A DNA stretch of 18,404 nt from NCBI GenBank assembly GCA_041685075.1, contig JAWLGN010000091.1, forward strand, positions 1-18,404, in the 5' to 3' direction. This DNA is from JAMCRM01 sp041685075 (GTDB lineage: Bacteria > Acidobacteriota > Terriglobia > Bryobacterales > Bryobacteraceae). Below, one piece after another: positions 15,189 through 18,404 of the stretch; position 1 is the first letter of the stretch, and every line of letters starts with the position of its first letter. The notes beneath the pieces are model-generated. The model was not told where the DNA came from. It did not search any database and saw nothing but the letters and a program-made list of their open reading frames with translations. The position numbers and the translations under genes were made by a program.

Positions 15189-16319
15189 TTACCGGGACGC
15201 CCGGCCGCCGGCGAACCATCCGCGGATGGCGCCGGCGATGCGCCGGCTGGCTTGCCCGTCGCCGTATGGGTTGTGAATACGCCGCATGCGCTCGTATTCC
15301 GCCGGGTCGTCGAGCAGCCGGAAGATCTCCGCCAGGATGCGGTCCTCATCGGTTCCTACCAGCTTCACCGTCCCCGCCTCGACGGCTTCGGGCCGCTCGG
15401 TCTTTTCCCGCAGCACCAGGATGGGCTTGCCGAGGGAGGGGCCTTCTTCCTGGATGCCGCCGGAATCGGTGAGCAGCAGGTAGGCGCGCCGCATCAGGTC
15501 CACGAAAGAAACGTAGTCGAGCGGTTCGGTCAGCAGCACGTTGGGCAGGCCGCCCAGCCGCTTCGTCACCGGCTCCAGCACGTTGGGGTTGCGGTGCACC
15601 GGGTAGACCAGTTGCACGCCAGGCCGTTCGGCGATGGCGGCGATGGCGGCGCAGATGCGCTCGAAACCGGCGCCGAAGCTCTCGCGGCGGTGGGCCGTCA
15701 CCACGATCAGCTTCCGGGAAGGATCGAGGGGCGGCAGGACCGGCGCGCGCAGCCGCCCGCACTCCAGGCCCTCGGCAACGTGCAGCACCGCGTCGATGCC
15801 GGTGTTCCCGGTGACGTGAATGGTTTCGGCGGCAATGCCCTCGGCGAGCAGGTTGCGGGCCGCGCTTTCGGTGGGAGGAAAGTGGAGCGCAGCCAGGCGG
15901 GTGGTCACCACCCGGTTCATCTCCTCGGGAAACGGCTGCCGCATGTCGTGCGTGCGCAGCCCGGCTTCCACGTGGCCGACCGGTACCTGCTGGTAGAAGG
16001 CTGCCAGGGCGCCGGCCATGGTGGTGGCGGTGTCGCCCTGCACCAGCACCATGTGCGGCTCGAAGGAGGCGATGACGCCCTCCAGCGCGGCCAGAATGCG
16101 GGAGGTGGTTTGGGAGAGCGTCTGCCCGGGCTGCATCAGGTTGAGGTCGTAATCCGGTCGAACCTGAAAGGCCTCCAGCACCTGGTCCAGCATGGCGCGA
16201 TGCTGTGCCGTGACGCAAAGCCTGGCATCGAAGTCCTGGCAGTCGCGCAGGCAGCGCAGCACGGGGCACAGCTTGATGGCTTCGGGCCGGGTGCCGAGAA
16301 CGAGCAGGACGCGGGTCAT
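15189..16319 (-). CDS. wecB: UDP-N-acetylglucosamine 2-epimerase, non-hydrolysing
   Basis: It interconverts UDP-GlcNAc and UDP-ManNAc in the cytoplasm, supplying ManNAc or ManNAcA precursors for surface polysaccharides. The start at 16319 has GAGGG 5 bp upstream and gives the family N-terminus MTRVLLVLGTRPEAIK; the frame is open 32 codons further but without family features. The length is 376 residues, typical for WecB. Visible signatures: GTRPEAIK (9-16), VQGDTATT with D96, HVEAGLRTHD with E118, FPEEMNR (130-136), VTAHRRES with H210, VHRNPN and LLTDSGGIQEEGPSLGKP (282-299). These include the acidic and histidine residues implicated in catalysis in the E. coli enzyme. No insertion, frameshift or missing motif is seen. 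It stands alone on the minus strand, convergent with the barrel gene and divergent from the TTT operon. Confidence 0.97.
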   Translation of the reverse strand: MTRVLLVLGTRPEAIKLCPVLRCLRDCQDFDARLCVTAQHRAMLDQVLEAFQVRPDYDLNLMQPGQTLSQTTSRILAALEGVIASFEPHMVLVQGDTATTMAGALAAFYQQVPVGHVEAGLRTHDMRQPFPEEMNRVVTTRLAALHFPPTESAARNLLAEGIAAETIHVTGNTGIDAVLHVAEGLECGRLRAPVLPPLDPSRKLIVVTAHRRESFGAGFERICAAIAAIAERPGVQLVYPVHRNPNVLEPVTKRLGGLPNVLLTEPLDYVSFVDLMRRAYLLLTDSGGIQEEGPSLGKPILVLREKTERPEAVEAGTVKLVGTDEDRILAEIFRLLDDPAEYERMRRIHNPYGDGQASRRIAGAIRGWFAGGRASR

Positions 16320-16348
16320 AGAACCCTCACTTTCGCATAGCGCGCGCC

Positions 16349-16373
16349 GGCCCGCCACTTGTGCCGGCGGGTC
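16349..16373. other. Inverted repeat in the wecB/tctC divergent intergenic region
   Basis: GGCCCGCC, a 9-base loop and GGCGGGTC can pair over 8 positions (one G-T). It lies in the 81-bp gap between the divergent wecB and TTT-transporter starts, 28 bp before the tctC ATG. It could be an operator or a 5'-leader hairpin of the transporter message. No convincing -10/-35 pair was seen in this G+C-rich gap. Confidence 0.4.
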
Positions 16374-16400
16374 CGAGTACAGCACAATGGGTTCGGCGCC

Positions 16401-17357
16401 ATGAACCGCAGGCACTTTCTTCTTTCACCGCTGGTGCTTGCGCCGGTGGGTTGCGGCCGCTCGGCCGCTCCCTATCCCGCGCGCGAGATCAAGCTGGTGG
16501 TGCAGGCCGCGCCGGGCGGACTTTCCGACGCGGTATCGCGCATCGCGGCCAGCCTGATGGAGAAGCCGCTGGGGGTTCCGGTGGTCTGCGAAAACCGGCC
16601 CGGCGCCGCCGGCGCGCTGGCGTTTTCCTACGTCGTGCGGCGGCGGCCGGACGGCTACACCATCGGGCACGCGCCGGTGGAGATCGCCATGGTGCGGGCC
16701 CTGGGCTACGCCGACGTCGGACCGGACCGGATGGACCTGCTGTGCCTGGTGTCAAAGACGCAGCCGGCGCTGGCGGTGCATGCCGATGCGCCGTGGCGCA
16801 CCCTCGAGGAGTTTCTGGACGCGGCGCGCGCGCGGCCGGGGCATTACGTGCTCGCCAACTCCGGCACCGGCTCGATCTGGCACGTGAACGCGCTGCTGCT
16901 GGAACGCGCCACAAACCTGCGGCTGGTGCACTGCCCGTTTGCGGGATCGTCGGGCGCGCTGACCGCGCTGCTGGGCCGGCACGTGGACGCCGCCGTGGCG
17001 GGAGTGGGGGAGGCCGGGCCGCACGCCGCCGCGGGGCGGGTGCGTATGCTGGCGGTCTTGGATCGCCAGCGCTCGCCGTTCTTTCCCGACGTGCCCTCGA
17101 CCGGAGAGCAGGATCTCGAGATCGGCGCGGGCGCCTGGAGTGGGTTCTTCGCGCCCAAGGGCCTGCCGGACGCCGTGCGGCAGCGCCTGGTGGCTGCCCT
17201 GCGGACCGCCTTCGACGCCCCGGAGTTTTCGCGGCTGTGCGAGGAACGCGGCATGACCCCGGAGTTTCAAACCAGCGCCCAATTCGAAGCCTTCGCGCTT
17301 TCACAGGCGCGTTTCTTCGCCACCCGGCTGCCCGAACTCATGCGAGGGACGGGATGA
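16401..17357 (+). CDS. tctC: Bug-family solute-binding protein of a TTT transporter (TctC-like, 318 aa)
   Basis: The ATG at 16401 is chosen over an upstream ATG in frame (16359) because it begins the export signal MNRRHFLLSPLVLAPVGC. This has a twin-arginine pattern (RRHFLL) and a Cys at 18 in a weak lipobox-like setting, so it may be a Tat-exported protein, possibly lipid-anchored. The mature part shows Bug-family landmarks: YPAREIKLVVQAAPGGLSDA (25-44), with the PGG loop that binds the ligand carboxylate; VVCENRPGAAGALA (61-74); DGYTIGH (84-90); and the second lobe with ANSGTGSIWH (152-161), HCPFAGSSGALTALLGRHVD (177-196) and FAPKGLPDAVRQRL (250-263). It captures a carboxylate or a similar small acid in the periplasm. 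The stop overlaps the tctB start (ATGA). Confidence 0.93.
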   Translation: MNRRHFLLSPLVLAPVGCGRSAAPYPAREIKLVVQAAPGGLSDAVSRIAASLMEKPLGVPVVCENRPGAAGALAFSYVVRRRPDGYTIGHAPVEIAMVRALGYADVGPDRMDLLCLVSKTQPALAVHADAPWRTLEEFLDAARARPGHYVLANSGTGSIWHVNALLLERATNLRLVHCPFAGSSGALTALLGRHVDAAVAGVGEAGPHAAAGRVRMLAVLDRQRSPFFPDVPSTGEQDLEIGAGAWSGFFAPKGLPDAVRQRLVAALRTAFDAPEFSRLCEERGMTPEFQTSAQFEAFALSQARFFATRLPELMRGTG

Positions 17358-17764
17358 CGGCCGCCGCGCTCTTCCTGGCTCTGGGGGCGGCACTGCTGGC
17401 GGGCGCCGCCGTGCTGCCGCCAGGCATCGGGCGGCTGCCCGGACCGGGCTTTTTTCCCGCCGCCGTGGGCGCGATCACGATCGTGCTGGGCGGTTTCCTG
17501 ATGGCGGCCTCGTTCGGCCAACGCCGCGCATCGGCTCCCGAAACGCGCGTTAACCTGCGGCTGCTCGCCGGCGGCGCGGCGCTCCTGTTCTTCTACATCC
17601 TGCTGTGGGAGGTGGTGCCGTTCGCTCTCCGCACCGCGCTGTTTCTAGCGGTTTTTCTGCGCCTGGCCGGAGAACGCTGGCGCTCCGCGCTGGCAGTCTC
17701 CCTGGTTCTCACCGGCGCGGTGCTGCTGGCGTTCCAATACGGGCTGCGGGTGAGTTTCGGTTGA
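17354..17764 (+). CDS. tctB: TTT transporter small membrane subunit (TctB-like, 136 aa)
   Basis: The ATG at 17354 overlaps the tctC stop by four bases (ATGA), the standard coupling in these operons. The same frame is open far upstream inside tctC, but that part is shadow. The protein has about four membrane spans: residues 3-21, about 30-50 (GFFPAAVGAITIVLGGFLMA), about 70-88 (AALLFFYILLWEVV) and 110-130. The PGPGFFPAAVG loop is a TctB-family hallmark. It forms the small integral subunit that pairs with TctA. It lies between tctC and tctA, a normal gene order. Confidence 0.92.
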   Translation: MTAAALFLALGAALLAGAAVLPPGIGRLPGPGFFPAAVGAITIVLGGFLMAASFGQRRASAPETRVNLRLLAGGAALLFFYILLWEVVPFALRTALFLAVFLRLAGERWRSALAVSLVLTGAVLLAFQYGLRVSFG

Positions 17765-17768
17765 TGCC

Positions 17769-18404
17769 ATGAACCCGGAGATTCTCAACGGCCTGCTGGC
17801 CATCCTGCATTGGGACGTGCTGCTCTTCCTGGTGGTGGGGTTGGCTCTCGGGGCGGTATTCGGAGCGCTGCCCGGCCTTACCGCCACCATGGGAGTGGCG
17901 GTGCTCACGCCCCTGACCTTCTGGGTTTCGGCGGAGAAGGGCCTGGCCATGCTGCTGGGCATCTACTGCGGCGCTATCCCGGCGGGCGGCATTCCCGCCA
18001 TTTTGATGAACATCCCGGGCACCCCTGCCTCCATCGCCACCTCGTGGGACGGCTACCCGCTGGCGCGGCAGGGCAAAACCGGGCTGGCGCTGGGCATCAA
18101 CGCTATTTTTTCGTCCGCAGGGCAACTGGCCAGCGTGCTGTTTCTGGCCTTTGCCGCCTTCCCCATCGCTTCCTTCGGGCTGCGCTTCGGTCCGGCGGAG
18201 TATTTCGGGCTGGCGCTGTTCGGCATCAGCCTGATGGCCGGGGTATCGGCGGGGAACACGTTGAAAGGCATGCTGGCGGGGATGCTGGGGCTGGCACTCG
18301 CCATGGTGGGGCTCGACCCCATGACCGCCTACCCGCGCTTCACCTTCGGGCGCAGCGAATTTCTGGACGGCATCTCCTTTATCCCGGTGATGATCGGGCT
18401 GTTC
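17769..18404 (+). CDS. tctA: TTT transporter large permease subunit (TctA-like), 3' end outside window
   Basis: The frame is open from the ATG at 17769 to the window edge, giving the first 212 of an expected 500 or so residues. It begins MNPEILNGLLAILHWDVLLF and carries the TctA signatures: GAVFGALPGLTATMGVAVLTP (about 29-49), then GGIPAILMNIPGTPASIATS (about 76-95) followed by WDGYPLARQGKTGLAL. At least five membrane spans are visible. It is the translocation channel for the substrate delivered by the Bug protein, driven by an ion gradient. It starts 4 bp after the tctB stop; a two-codon mini-frame (ATGCCATGA) overlaps the junction. The ribosome-binding site is weak, so translational coupling is likely. 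Confidence 0.93.
   Translation, partial: MNPEILNGLLAILHWDVLLFLVVGLALGAVFGALPGLTATMGVAVLTPLTFWVSAEKGLAMLLGIYCGAIPAGGIPAILMNIPGTPASIATSWDGYPLARQGKTGLALGINAIFSSAGQLASVLFLAFAAFPIASFGLRFGPAEYFGLALFGISLMAGVSAGNTLKGMLAGMLGLALAMVGLDPMTAYPRFTFGRSEFLDGISFIPVMIGLF

Noticed and set aside
15252..16340. 362-codon open frame antisense to wecB
   Set aside because: The minus strand encodes a complete canonical WecB; the plus frame is Gln/Gly/His-rich shadow with no family features.

Overview
The window is G+C-rich, densely coded bacterial DNA. It looks like a surface-polysaccharide locus from a Gram-negative soil-type bacterium. Three features point to Acidobacteriota, most likely the Bryobacterales/Solibacter group: large secreted proteins with Ig-like repeats, small secreted proteins with a Cys-Gly...Cys-Thr...Asn-x-Trp module, and a tripartite tricarboxylate (TTT) transporter with a Tat-type binding protein. 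The lineage is inferred from the style of the proteins; there is no rRNA or other phylogenetic marker gene here.

Layout. (1) 1-873: 3' part of a GT4-type glycosyltransferase. (2) 1103-7814: four tightly spaced plus-strand genes for exported proteins. The first two (276 and 311 aa) are short, share a module and have phage-tail-fibre-like features. The third (785 aa) is a G8-like/parallel beta-helix protein. The fourth (854 aa) combines a probable alpha/alpha-toroid with several Ig-like domains. (3) 7861-10063: a second glycosyltransferase and a class I methyltransferase with two CxxC pairs. (4) 9999-12428, minus strand: a Wzx-type flippase and another class I methyltransferase, separated by a 252-bp gap that holds a 21-bp tandem repeat. 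(5) 12698-15167: a polysaccharide deacetylase (CE4) followed by an outer-membrane beta-barrel. (6) 15189-16319, minus strand: UDP-GlcNAc 2-epimerase (wecB). (7) 16401 to the window end: a tctC-tctB-tctA-like TTT transporter operon, with the last gene cut by the window edge.

How the genes could work together (inference). WecB makes UDP-ManNAc. The glycosyltransferases assemble a repeat unit, the methyltransferases decorate or cap it, and the Wzx-like flippase moves it across the inner membrane. The deacetylase and the beta-barrel could then modify and export it. The four secreted proteins sit inside this locus and in the same direction as the flanking glycosyltransferases, so they may bind, shape or trim the polymer at the cell surface. 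That cassette is the best candidate for an undescribed system. The TTT transporter is probably a separate carboxylate-uptake unit.

No tRNA, rRNA, CRISPR array, transposase or integrase was seen. No gene-free stretch exceeds 300 bases.
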